A stretch of DNA of 64,000 bases. It comes from Bradyrhizobium rifense. GTDB taxonomy: Bacteria; Pseudomonadota; Alphaproteobacteria; Rhizobiales; Xanthobacteraceae. The position numbers and the translations under genes were made by a program. The notes below the pieces were generated by a model, which did no database searches, was not told the DNA's origin, and was given only the letters and a program-made list of their open reading frames with translations. The stretch covers positions 1 through 64,000 of the forward strand of contig NZ_VSSS01000065.1 in the NCBI RefSeq assembly GCF_008123425.1, in the 5' to 3' direction. This document shows positions 18,213-27,458 of the stretch, piece after piece (position 1 is the stretch's first letter; the number at the start of each line of letters is the position of its first letter).

Positions 18213-18418
18213 GCCGGGTGACCGGTTGCCGCTGGCGCCATGCCGGCTGCAAGGGAAGCTTCGCCGCGCCCAGGTATCTGACAAATTCGACAGCTTGTAC
18301 GCGCGCCCTTGCATTCGGCAGGCTTCGCGGCCGTTCGGGGATGTGCCGCAAGGCCAGGAACAAGTGAGACCAACAGAACAAGGGGCCGGACGCCGCGTGC
18401 GCGACGCCGGTGCAAACA

Positions 18419-19381
18419 ATGGACAAGAGAGAAATCGAAGAGCTGCGCGAAAATGTTGGCTGCGCAGCCCTGCTGGAGAAAGACGGCTGGAAGGTCGATC
18501 TCAAGGAAAGTACCCGCCGTGCGATCAAGTATCGCCGCGACACCAACATCATCATCGTCATCCACCAGGGCCGCGGCTGGTTCGATCCCCTGTCGCCGGC
18601 GAAAGGGGACGTGTTTTCGCTCGCCCAACATCTTGGCGCCGTTGGATTCGCTGACGCGTGTGATCGTGTTTCCGGCGTCGTCGGCTTCGTGCCCAGCGCG
18701 CCCGCCTGGCGGCCGACCGCAAGTCCAAAACCGCTCGCCTCGATCGCGCAGCGTTGGTGTCGCCGATCCGAACCTCGGCCCGGCTCCGCGAGCTGGCGCT
18801 ACCTGGTCGACGAGCGGCATATCCCCGAACGGATCATCGTCGCTGCCATTGGCGAAGGACGACTTCGCGAGGGCCCGCAAGGCAGCATGTGGGCGGCACA
18901 CAGCAATTCGGTCGGCGTCATCACTGGCTGGGAGGAGCGTGGCCGGAGCTGGCGCGGGTTTGCGACGGGCGGTACGAAAGAGCTGTTCCGCCTGGGTTCC
19001 GCGGATTCCTTGCGCATCTGTGTGACGGAAGCCGCAGTCGATGCGATGAGCCTTGCCGCTCTCGAAGAGCTGCGTGATGACACTCTGTATATCAGCACGG
19101 GCGGGGGATGGGCGCCGGCAACAGAGACGGCGGTCCGCGCTTTGGCCGGGCGCGCCAATGCCGTCATTGTCGCCGCGACCGATAACAATCGGCAGGGCGA
19201 AGTCTACGCCCGTCGGATTCGGGAGATCGCGGACGAGGCCGGCTCTCGTTTCCTGCGGTCGCAGCCGCTCACCGACGATTGGAACGAAGACCTCAGCGCC
19301 GCCCGAATCGGAGGTGGACAGGAAGGCAATACGGCATGGTCCCGTGCTGTATGTCGTCCGCGCGAAGGCGAGCGAATATGA
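18419..19381 (+). CDS. DUF3991/Toprim-domain protein
   Basis: 320 residues from the ATG (323 from an upstream GTG). The N-terminal part (LLEKDGWKVDLKESTRRAIKYRR, GWFDPLSPAKGDVFSLAQHLG) resembles the DUF3991 module of plasmid primase-like proteins. Residues about 200-300 form a Toprim domain: VTEAAVDAMSLAA supplies the Glu, ATDNNRQGE the acidic DxD-like motif, and DDWNEDL the closing acidic stretch. Toprim proteins of this kind sit on mobile elements and may prime or process DNA after entry. Lies between the 58-aa gene and the DUF1419 gene. Confidence 0.8.
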   Translation: MDKREIEELRENVGCAALLEKDGWKVDLKESTRRAIKYRRDTNIIIVIHQGRGWFDPLSPAKGDVFSLAQHLGAVGFADACDRVSGVVGFVPSAPAWRPTASPKPLASIAQRWCRRSEPRPGSASWRYLVDERHIPERIIVAAIGEGRLREGPQGSMWAAHSNSVGVITGWEERGRSWRGFATGGTKELFRLGSADSLRICVTEAAVDAMSLAALEELRDDTLYISTGGGWAPATETAVRALAGRANAVIVAATDNNRQGEVYARRIREIADEAGSRFLRSQPLTDDWNEDLSAARIGGGQEGNTAWSRAVCRPREGERI

Positions 19382-19578
19382 GGAATGAGAAAAAGCGAGG
19401 ATCGCTGCCGCATGCCCGGCCGGCGCGTCAAGGGTGAAGCTTCGCCCGCGTGCCGCGGCCCTTGACCCGCCGGACCGGAGAGGCGGCTGCCGAGGAGGTG
19501 TGACGAAGGACTGAAGCGATGAGGAGATCAGGCGGATCGCTCGCGCTTCAGCCCGGTCAGGCTGAAAAGGAGCCGCCG

Positions 19579-20184
19579 ATGCACACCTCACTCACCATCC
19601 GCAAAGTCTTCGAAGGCGTCGCAACCCGCCCCGAGATGTACCGCATGTTCCACCGCCATCGCGGCGATCCGGCAATGGCCGAAGGCGACGCCCCGCATCT
19701 CTTTGCGGGCGAGTGGTTCGAGATCGCAGAATGCGATCATGATTATATGCTCGAGATCCTGCCGCCGCTATGGATGCGCGCCGACATGTTCGCGATGCGC
19801 GAATTTATGACCGGCAGCGTCACCAGCATCTTCTTCGCGCTCACCATCGATGGCAGGCGACGCTGGATCCACGGCTATTGCGACTTGTCGGCCCCCGGTT
19901 CGCCGGAGCGGATGAAGGCAGAGATCATCGAGCGCGAATCGCGGCCGGTCCGCGCCATGACGCGCGACGAGCGGCTTGAGCACATCTGGTCGAGCACGCA
20001 TGACGACTATCGCGGCTATGCCGGCGAACGCTGGCCCGCGCCCATGCGCGGTCGCCGCACCGTGCTCGTCTACGCCGGCCAGCGCGGCACCGTCCTGAAG
20101 CTTCTCGACGACCTGGCGGAGGCGGAGATCGCGGCCAAGCTGCCGGTGCAGCTGCGCCATCTGCCGGAGACGGTCGCGGCCTAG
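19579..20184 (+). CDS. DUF1419-domain protein
   Basis: 201 residues. The start MHTSLTIRKVFEGVATRPEM and FAGEWFEIAECDHDYMLEILPPLW match DUF1419, a family carried almost only by Rhizobiales plasmids and of unknown function. I chose the ATG at 19579 because AAGGAG precedes it by eight bases; the longer frame from 19519 is leader sequence. No signal peptide or membrane segment. Followed by the methylase-helicase gene 169 bases later. Confidence 0.8.
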   Translation: MHTSLTIRKVFEGVATRPEMYRMFHRHRGDPAMAEGDAPHLFAGEWFEIAECDHDYMLEILPPLWMRADMFAMREFMTGSVTSIFFALTIDGRRRWIHGYCDLSAPGSPERMKAEIIERESRPVRAMTRDERLEHIWSSTHDDYRGYAGERWPAPMRGRRTVLVYAGQRGTVLKLLDDLAEAEIAAKLPVQLRHLPETVAA

Positions 20185-20353
20185 CCTCGCCCTTCCCTTC
20201 CCGACCTGCGAGCAGCCCGGCCACGCGCCGGGCTTCGCATTCCCGCATCCGGCCCTGGCGCCGGCTCTCCGTCAAACCCGCAAGCGCCCATGCCCTCCGT
20301 CGCAGCCCGCGCCGGCGGACGACTGCGCGCGCCCAGCAGAAGGACATTTCCAA

Positions 20354-23300
20354 ATGGCGCATGACGATCCTTTCACCCTCGACCTCTTCGGCAACACCGC
20401 CCTTTCATCGGGCCTCGGCCTCGGCGTTACTGCGTTCGGCCCCGATCCCGGCGGCGACGACGATCATGGTGACGATCCGCCGCCGTCGCCGTCGGTCCCC
20501 GCAGGGCCGGCGGTCTCGTGGACGCAGCCCTCCCCGGCCGGCTCGCGCAAGCGCTGCGACAATTTCTACCTTGCTGATGCGCGCGGCCTCGCAAGGAACT
20601 GGAAGCAGCGCGCCCGCGACAATGTTGCGGCGGTCCGGCTCGCCTCACAGGTCGAGGCCGAGCAGCGGCCCGCGACGATTGAGGAGCAGCGGCGACTGAT
20701 CCGCTTTACCGGCTTCGGCGCGTCGGAGCTTGCCAATGGCATCTTCCGCCGGCCGGGCGAGACCGAGTTCGCGAAGGGCTGGGACGCGATCGGCGCCGAT
20801 CTGGAGGACGCGGTCGATGATGTTGACTACGCCTCGCTCGCGCGCTGTACCCAGTACGCCCATTTCACGCCGGAGTTCATCGTGCGGGCGATCTGGGCGG
20901 CATTGCTGCGGCTCGGCTGGCGCGGCGGACGTGTGCTCGAGCCCGGGATCGGCACCGGCCTGTTTCCGGCACTGATGCCCGAACCGCTACGCCATATCTC
21001 GCACGTCACGGGCGTCGAGCTCGATCCCGTCACGGCGCGCATCGCCCGGTTGCTGCAGCCGCGGGCGCGGATCGTCACCGGCGATTTCGCGCGCGCCGAT
21101 CTACCGGCGAGGTTCGACCTTGCGATCGGCAATCCGCCCTTCTCCGATCGCACCGTCCGCTCGGATCGCGCGCTGCGGTCGCTCGGCCTGCGGCTCCATG
21201 ACTATTTCATCGTCAAGGCGATCAAGCTGTTGAAGCCGGGCGGGCTCGCCGCCTTCGTCACCTCGCACGGCACGATGGACAAGGCGGATGGCTCCGCGCG
21301 CGAGCTGATCGTTGAGCATGCCGATCTCCTCGGTGCGATCCGCTTGCCGGAAGGCAGCTTCCGCGCCGATGCCGGCACCGACGTCGTGGTCGACATCCTG
21401 TTCTTCCGCCGGCGCAAGCACGGCGAGCCGGAAGGCGACCTGTCCTGGCTCGAGCTCGAGGAAGTGCGCCCGGCGACGGAGGATGAGGGCGCCGTTCGCG
21501 TCAACCGCTGGTTTGCGCACCATCCTGGTCTTGTGCTCGGCGCGCACGCGCTGACCTCCGGTCCGTTCGGAGAGACCTACACCTGTCTTCCCAAGGCGGG
21601 CGAGGACCTCGCGCCCGTACTGGCCGAGGCGATCACCCTCCTTCCCGACGCCATCTATGACGGCGAACAGGAGGCGATCGACTCTGACGGCGAGGACGAG
21701 GTCGTGCCGGCGAAGCCGGATAGCTCCGCGAGCCTCACGGCGCGCGAGGGCAGCTACCTCCTGGATCACCGGCATGGCCTGACGCAGATCCTCGACGGGG
21801 AGCCAGTCCCTGTTGCGGTGCGCAAGGGCCGCAGCGCCGACGGCATTCCGGAAAAGCATGCCCGGATCATCCAGAAGCTGATCCCGATCCGCGATGCGGT
21901 GCGCGAGGTGCTGAAATACCAGGAGCTCGACCAACCGTGGAAGGACGCGCAGGTCCGCTTACGCATCGCCTGGTCGAACTTCGTCCGCGCCTTCGGCCCG
22001 ATCAACACGACCGTCGTCTCGACAACGGAAGATCCAGAAACCGGCGAGGTCCGCGAGACACACCGCCGGCCGAACCTCCAGCCCTTTCTCGATGATCCCG
22101 ATTGCTGGCTCGTCGCGTCGATCGAGGACTACGACCTCGAATCCGATACGGCACGGCCGGGCCCGATTTTCACCGAACGGGTGCTCGCTCCGCCGGCGCC
22201 GCCCGTCATCACCAGCGCCGCTGACGCGCTGGCCGTCGTGCTCAACGAGCGCGGCCATGTCGATCCCGATCACATCGCCGAGCTCGTGCATCGCGATGCG
22301 GACGACGTGATCGCCGATCTCCGCAGCGCCATCTTCCGCGATCCGGCCGACGGCTCCTGGCAAACCGCCGACGCCTATCTTTCAGGCGCGGTTCGATCGA
22401 AGCTCGCGGCGGCGCAGGCCGCGGCCGCGCTCGACCGCGAATATGAGCGCAATGTGGCGGCCCTGCGGGAGGTGCAACCCCTCGACCTCCGGCCATCAGA
22501 TATCACCGCGCGTCTCGGCGCTCCGTGGATCCCCGCCGCCGACATCGTCGTCTTCGTCAAGGAGACGATAGGCGCGGAGATCAAGATCCACCACATGCCG
22601 GAACTGGCATCGTGGACCGTGGAAGCCCGCCAGCTCGGCTGGATGGCCGCGGGCACCTCCGAATGGGGCACCGAGCGGCGGCACGCCGGCCAGCTTCTCT
22701 CCGATGCGCTCAATTCCTCGGTGCCCCAGATCTTCGACACCATCAAGGACGGCGACAGCGAGCGCCGTGTCCTCAACGTCATCGATACCGAGGCGGCGAA
22801 GGAGAAGCTGCACAAGATCAAGACCGCCTTCCAGAACTGGATCTGGTCCGATCCTGATCGAACCGATCGCCTGGCGCGGGTCTACAACGACCGGTTCAAC
22901 AACATCGTGCCGCGCGCCTTCGACGGCTCGCACCTGAAGCTGCCGGGCGCCTCGGGCGCATTCGTTCTCTACGAGCATCAGAAGCGTGGCATCTGGCGCA
23001 TCATCGCCTCGGGCGCGACCTATCTCGCCCATGCCGTGGGCGCCGGCAAGACGATGACGATGGCGGCTGCCATCATGGAGCAGCGCCGCCTTGGCCTGGT
23101 TGCCAAGGCCATGCTGGTCGTTCCCGGCCACTGCCTGGCGCAGGCCGCGCGTGAGTTCCTGGCGCTCTATCCGGGCGCGCGCATCCTCGTCGCCGACGAG
23201 ACCAACTTTACCAAGGACAAGCGGCATCGCTTCCTATCGCGCGCCGCGACCGCGACTTGGGATGCGATCATCATTACCCATTCCGCCTTCCGCTTCATCG

Positions 23301-25456
23301 GCGTGCCGTCCGCGTTCGAGCAGCAGATGATCCAGGATGAGCTCGAGCTCTACGAGCAACTGCTCAGCAAGGTCGAGAGCGACGACCGGGTCTCGCGCAA
23401 AAGGCTCGAGCGGCTGAAGGAGGGATTGAAGGAACGGCTCGAAGCGCTCGCCACCCGCAAGGACGATCTCCTCACCATCTCCGAGATCGGCGTCGACCAG
23501 ATCATCGTCGACGAGGCGCAGGAGTTCCGCAAGCTGTCCTTCGCCACCAACATGTCGACGCTGAAGGGCGTCGATCCCAACGGCTCGCAGCGCGCCTGGG
23601 ACCTCTATGTAAAGTCCCGCTTCATCGCGACAAAGAACCCCGGCCGAGCGCTGGTGCTCGCCTCCGGCACGCCGATCACCAACACGCTCGGCGAGATGTT
23701 CTCGGTGCAGCGTTATCTCGGCTACGCGGCGCTTTTGGATCGCGGGTTGCACGAGTTCGATGCCTGGGCCTCGACCTTCGGCGACGTCTCGACCGAGCTC
23801 GAGCTTCAGCCGTCCGGCAAATACAAGCCGGTCACACGCTTTGCGACCTTCGTCAATGTCCCCGAGCTGATCGCCATGTTCCGGTCCTTCGCCGACGTGA
23901 TGACGCCGGAGGACCTGCGGCAGCACGTGAAGGTCCCGGCCATCTCGACGGGCAAGCGGCAGATCCTGACCGCAAAGCCAACCCCGGCTTTCAGGCGCTA
24001 CCAGTCCCTGCTAGACGCGCGGATCAAGGCAATCGAGATGCGCGACCGGCCGCCGGAGCCGGGCGACGACATCCTGCTCTCCGTCATTACCGATGGCCGC
24101 CATGCCGCAATCGATTTGCGTCTGGTCGATCCAGGTAGCGACAACGAGCCGGACAACAAGCTGAACCTGCTCGTCGCCAACGCCTTCCGCATCTGGAAGG
24201 AAACATCGGACAACAGCTACGTGCGCGCGGACGGCAAGCCCTACGAGCTGTCGGGCGCCGCGCAGATGATCTTCTCCGATCTCGGCACCATCAGCGTCGA
24301 GAAGACACGCGGCTTCTCGGCCTATCGCTGGATCAGGGACGAGCTGGTCCGCATGGGTGTGCCGGCATCCGAGATCGCCTTTATGCAGGACTTCAGGAAG
24401 TCCGAGGCCAAGCAGCGCCTGTTCGGCGACGTGCGCGCCGGCAAGGTCCGCTTCCTGATCGGCTCCTCCGACACGATGGGGACTGGCGTCAACGCGCAGC
24501 TTCGGCTGAAGGCGCTCCACCACCTCGACGTGCCGTGGCTGCCGTCGCAGATCGCGCAGCGCGAGGGCCGCATCGAGCGGCAGGGCAATCAGCACGATGT
24601 CATCGAGATCTTCGCCTATGCCACGGAGGGGTCGCTCGACGCGAGCATGTGGCAGAACAACGAACGCAAGGCCCGCTTCATCGCCGCGGCGCTCTCCGGC
24701 GATACGTCGATTCGCCGGCTCGAGGACCTCGGCGAAGGTCAGGCCAACCAGTTTGCGATGGCCAAGGCGATCGCGAGCGGCGACCAACGGCTGATGCAGA
24801 AGGCGGGACTGGAAGCCGACATCGCGCGGCTGGAACGTCTCCGCGCGGCGCATATCGATGATCAGCACACCGTCCGCCGGCAGATCCGCGACGCGGAGCG
24901 TGACATCGAGTTCTGCACGCGGCGGATCGTAGATGTCGGCAACGATATTGAACGCCGCGTTGCGACGGCCGCCGACGCCTTCGCCGCGAGCGTGGCCGGC
25001 AAGCGCTATGTCGAGCGCAAGGAGACCGGCCGCGCACTGATGAAGGAAATCCTGACCCTCGTGCAGCTCCAGCAGGAGGGCGAGATTGTGATCGCCACGA
25101 TCGGCGGCTTTGACCTCGAATATTCCGGCGAACGCTTCGGCGGCGACGGTTACCGCTACTGCACCGTGCTGCTACGCACCGGCGCGGGAGCAGAGGTCGA
25201 GCTGCCTGTCACGGTCACGCCGCTCGGCGCGATCTCGCGTCTCGAACACGCGCTCGACGACTTCGAGGGCGAGCGGGAGCGCTATCGTCAGCGTCTCGCG
25301 GATACACGTCGTAGGCTCGCCTCGTATCAGGCGCGCGAGGACGGCGACTTCGCCTTCGCCGCCGAGCTCATCGAGAAGCGCCGGCAATTGGCGGAAGTGG
25401 AGAAGGCCCTTGCGACGGATGTGGAGGGGAGCGGCGAGAACGCCATCGCAGCGTGA
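20354..25456 (+). CDS. Giant N6-methylase/helicase fusion, DarB-like antirestriction candidate
   Basis: 1700 residues. Domain order: disordered Pro/Asp-rich start (1-60); adenine methyltransferase (about 165-350) with SAM motif VLEPGIGTGLFP near 195 and catalytic NPPF near 259; middle region; SF2/SNF2-type helicase (about 865-1430) with Walker A HAVGAGKTMTMAAA near 893, VDEAQEFRKL (DEAQ box) near 1052, SGTPITNTLGEM near 1103 and C-terminal motif QREGRIERQGNQHD near 1400; coiled-coil tail (1475-1700). Methylase-helicase fusions of this build include phage P1 DarB, which is injected with DNA and blocks type I restriction. That function is inference here. It is common on rhizobial plasmids. Confidence 0.85.
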   Translation: MAHDDPFTLDLFGNTALSSGLGLGVTAFGPDPGGDDDHGDDPPPSPSVPAGPAVSWTQPSPAGSRKRCDNFYLADARGLARNWKQRARDNVAAVRLASQVEAEQRPATIEEQRRLIRFTGFGASELANGIFRRPGETEFAKGWDAIGADLEDAVDDVDYASLARCTQYAHFTPEFIVRAIWAALLRLGWRGGRVLEPGIGTGLFPALMPEPLRHISHVTGVELDPVTARIARLLQPRARIVTGDFARADLPARFDLAIGNPPFSDRTVRSDRALRSLGLRLHDYFIVKAIKLLKPGGLAAFVTSHGTMDKADGSARELIVEHADLLGAIRLPEGSFRADAGTDVVVDILFFRRRKHGEPEGDLSWLELEEVRPATEDEGAVRVNRWFAHHPGLVLGAHALTSGPFGETYTCLPKAGEDLAPVLAEAITLLPDAIYDGEQEAIDSDGEDEVVPAKPDSSASLTAREGSYLLDHRHGLTQILDGEPVPVAVRKGRSADGIPEKHARIIQKLIPIRDAVREVLKYQELDQPWKDAQVRLRIAWSNFVRAFGPINTTVVSTTEDPETGEVRETHRRPNLQPFLDDPDCWLVASIEDYDLESDTARPGPIFTERVLAPPAPPVITSAADALAVVLNERGHVDPDHIAELVHRDADDVIADLRSAIFRDPADGSWQTADAYLSGAVRSKLAAAQAAAALDREYERNVAALREVQPLDLRPSDITARLGAPWIPAADIVVFVKETIGAEIKIHHMPELASWTVEARQLGWMAAGTSEWGTERRHAGQLLSDALNSSVPQIFDTIKDGDSERRVLNVIDTEAAKEKLHKIKTAFQNWIWSDPDRTDRLARVYNDRFNNIVPRAFDGSHLKLPGASGAFVLYEHQKRGIWRIIASGATYLAHAVGAGKTMTMAAAIMEQRRLGLVAKAMLVVPGHCLAQAAREFLALYPGARILVADETNFTKDKRHRFLSRAATATWDAIIITHSAFRFIGVPSAFEQQMIQDELELYEQLLSKVESDDRVSRKRLERLKEGLKERLEALATRKDDLLTISEIGVDQIIVDEAQEFRKLSFATNMSTLKGVDPNGSQRAWDLYVKSRFIATKNPGRALVLASGTPITNTLGEMFSVQRYLGYAALLDRGLHEFDAWASTFGDVSTELELQPSGKYKPVTRFATFVNVPELIAMFRSFADVMTPEDLRQHVKVPAISTGKRQILTAKPTPAFRRYQSLLDARIKAIEMRDRPPEPGDDILLSVITDGRHAAIDLRLVDPGSDNEPDNKLNLLVANAFRIWKETSDNSYVRADGKPYELSGAAQMIFSDLGTISVEKTRGFSAYRWIRDELVRMGVPASEIAFMQDFRKSEAKQRLFGDVRAGKVRFLIGSSDTMGTGVNAQLRLKALHHLDVPWLPSQIAQREGRIERQGNQHDVIEIFAYATEGSLDASMWQNNERKARFIAAALSGDTSIRRLEDLGEGQANQFAMAKAIASGDQRLMQKAGLEADIARLERLRAAHIDDQHTVRRQIRDAERDIEFCTRRIVDVGNDIERRVATAADAFAASVAGKRYVERKETGRALMKEILTLVQLQQEGEIVIATIGGFDLEYSGERFGGDGYRYCTVLLRTGAGAEVELPVTVTPLGAISRLEHALDDFEGERERYRQRLADTRRRLASYQAREDGDFAFAAELIEKRRQLAEVEKALATDVEGSGENAIAA

Positions 25457-25529
25457 CGAGGAAGGGGTGTCTGTCAACATAGCTGTAATTGCTCGGCTTT
25501 TCTGGACGCATCTCATTCAATCTACGGTC

Positions 25530-25916
25530 CTAGCCACGGCCCTTCGCGGTCTCCCACGCCAGCGCGGCATGCTTTGTCGGTCTCGTTGAGGATAAGCCCC
25601 TGCGCGAGGCCGTCAAAGTGACGCCCCGCGCCTTGGAGCGCCGTGTCGTTGGGCAGAGCCTGGATACCTGAGTAAGTCGGATCGAATCCCGTATTGTCGT
25701 CGAATATGTTGCCATCGCCCGCACGAGCTGCGAGATCTGGCTGTCGATCTTGAGGCCACCGGCGGTGATCCCCTGCAAGGTGCTGGCACCTCCTGAAAAC
25801 CAGTTGCTGATGGTCGTGCTGGTGTTGGTCCCAAGAAGATCGATCTTGAGATCATTTCCGGCTTGCTCGAACCACAAGTTTTGATTGGTGATCCCGCTCA
25901 GGAAATCGATCTCATT
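25530..25916 (-). pseudogene. RTX calcium-binding protein, 3' remnant
   Basis: Reading leftward: EIDFLSGITNQNLWFEQAGN, then DLKIDLLGTNTSTTISNWFS, LQGITAGGLKIDSQISQLVRAMATY. This is the common C-terminal region of Bradyrhizobium-type RTX calcium-binding proteins. After MATYS the frame shifts, and the expected NTGFDPTYSGIQALPNDTAL continues in another frame, so the gene is dead. Its upstream half lies beyond the decayed transposase at 26980-27176. Confidence 0.75.
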
Positions 25917-26912
25917 CTTCGAGCCTGTCGCGGATGCGCTGCCGCTCCAGCATCGGACGCATCAGGCCGCGATCGGACCGGGTGTTGCAGACCTCGATGT
26001 CAACGGCGATCTGCTGGCTGGCCGCACTCGTCACCTGCACGTTGTAGGCTGGGCGGAAGCCGCCGTCGGCCATCTTCATGACCCGTGCATCGGCGTCCGT
26101 CGTGGAAGCCCGCGGCTCCTTCGGCTTCTTGCCGTTGCCGCGTTTTTCTTCGCGCTCCTTGCGCTGCTGCTTGATCTCGGCAAGCGCCGCCTGCGCCGCT
26201 TTGACGCGTGCCTGACGCTCGCGCGCGGCGCGCTCCTTGCGGCCTTCATGCGCTGATTGCTGGCGTCCGAGCGTGCGTCGACCTCGCGCTTGAGATCTTC
26301 CACAACCGCCTCAGCCTGAGCCAGATGTTTGTCCAGTGTTGCCTCGCGCCGGAACGAGGCGGCTCCCGCGCTGGCCCGGACCCGCACCCCGTCCTGCGCC
26401 AGCGTCTCCAGATCGACGAGGCCAGCCTTCGCCAGCGCCGCCAGATGCTCGCAAAGCAGCCGGTCGAGCAGCTCGGCCCAACCGACCCGGAAGTCCGCCA
26501 GCGTGTGATGGTTCACCGACACCCCGCCACACAGCCAACGACAGGCGTCATGGCTCTCGCACAGCCGTTCCAAAGCGCGCGCGCTGCCGACGCCCTCGTT
26601 GGTGGCATAGAGCCACAACGCCAGCAAAAGCCGCGGCGATGTCGCGGGGTGACCGGGCCGCTCACCCCGCGCCTTGATCCGGTTCTCCAACTCGCTCAGA
26701 TCAACCCCTTCGACATAGGACCAGAACAGGCGCACCGGATGGTCTTCCCCAATCAGGCTCTCGATATCCACCGCCCGCAACTCGATCTGGTCGCGTTGGG
26801 GTTCTCGGAGCCGCGGCGCGCCGAGCGGCGCCGCTCCAGCCTGCGCCTTCGCCTGCTCCGGCAGCTGCCCAAATAACTCATCAGCCGACATCGCCGCCTC
26901 CTGCCAATCCAT
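25912..26912 (-). mobile_element. Decayed IS1182-family transposase gene
   Basis: From 26912: DIESLIGEDHPVRLFWSYVEGVDLSELE-like start, TSPRLLLALWLYATNEGVGS, CGGVSVNHHTLADFRV: the N-terminal half of an IS1182-type DDE transposase. Near 26240 one base is missing; the correct frame resumes as KERAARERQARVKAAQAALA and TDADARVMKMADGGFRPAYN and then runs into the RTX remnant at about 25914. Roughly the last quarter of the transposase and the IS right end are gone. The element sits inside, and has destroyed, the RTX gene. Confidence 0.8.
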
Positions 26913-26979
26913 CGCGGCAAGAGAATCATACGTACCTGCGATCCGCTATACTTGCTTGCAAGCAGTCAAAAGATTCACA

Positions 26980-27176
26980 CCCTCTGACAAGCAGGGCGTT
27001 GCCGGTGCGGCTGGCGGTCACGTCCCCGGCGTTCAGGTCCGTGAAGCTCAGGGTATCAACATCTATCGCAGAGCCTGACCGGTCGGCGATCTCATCGTTG
27101 CCGTCCCCTGATCTGTAAAAATACGTGTCGGAGCCATCGTTGCACTGCCGATAGTCATTTTCCTTGTCGCCGAAAA
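26980..27176 (-). pseudogene. RTX calcium-binding protein, 5' remnant
   Basis: LLFGDKENDYRQCNDGSDTY, FYRSGDGNDEIADRSGSA and DVDTLSFTDLNAGDVTASRT followed by GNALLV are degraded RTX nonapeptide and linker sequence (normally GxDGNDxL). It belongs to the same gene as the remnant at 25530-25916. On its other side it stops abruptly at IS3-type sequence, so the gene was cut at both ends. Confidence 0.7.
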
Positions 27177-27262
27177 GGAGGAGCACGCTAGCGGAGAATC
27201 GCAGGCTCAAGAAGCTGCTGGCCGAACCGATGTTGGACGCACCGACGCTGAAGGAGATGCAA
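27177..27262 (+). mobile_element. IS3-type orfA fragment
   Basis: The plus strand reads LAENRRLKKLLAEPMLDAPT, then LKE. This is the leucine-zipper region at the end of IS3-family OrfA proteins (AENxRLKKLLAExMLDxxxLKD). Nothing else of the element is recognisable. It abuts the RTX 5' remnant. Confidence 0.6.
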
Positions 27263-27458
27263 TTCGGCAACATTTGGAAAAAAAGCACCGCCAAAGATCG
27301 GTATCGCTTCGACTTCAACCGAACGGTTGATGTGCGGCGCGCCATCTCCTTCCACCTTCGCTCGGCCTGGGATGAATGGGAGCTGCTATTCGGCTCTCGC
27401 ATCTTGAGTCTGGCCCGATCGATCAAGATTGGTCGACGTTTTGGAGCTGAGAGCGCAA

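Noticed and set aside
18206..19591. 461-residue minus-strand open frame opposite the Toprim gene
   Set aside because: It is a GC-bias shadow: the plus strand has Toprim motifs, while this frame has no domain and spans leader sequence.
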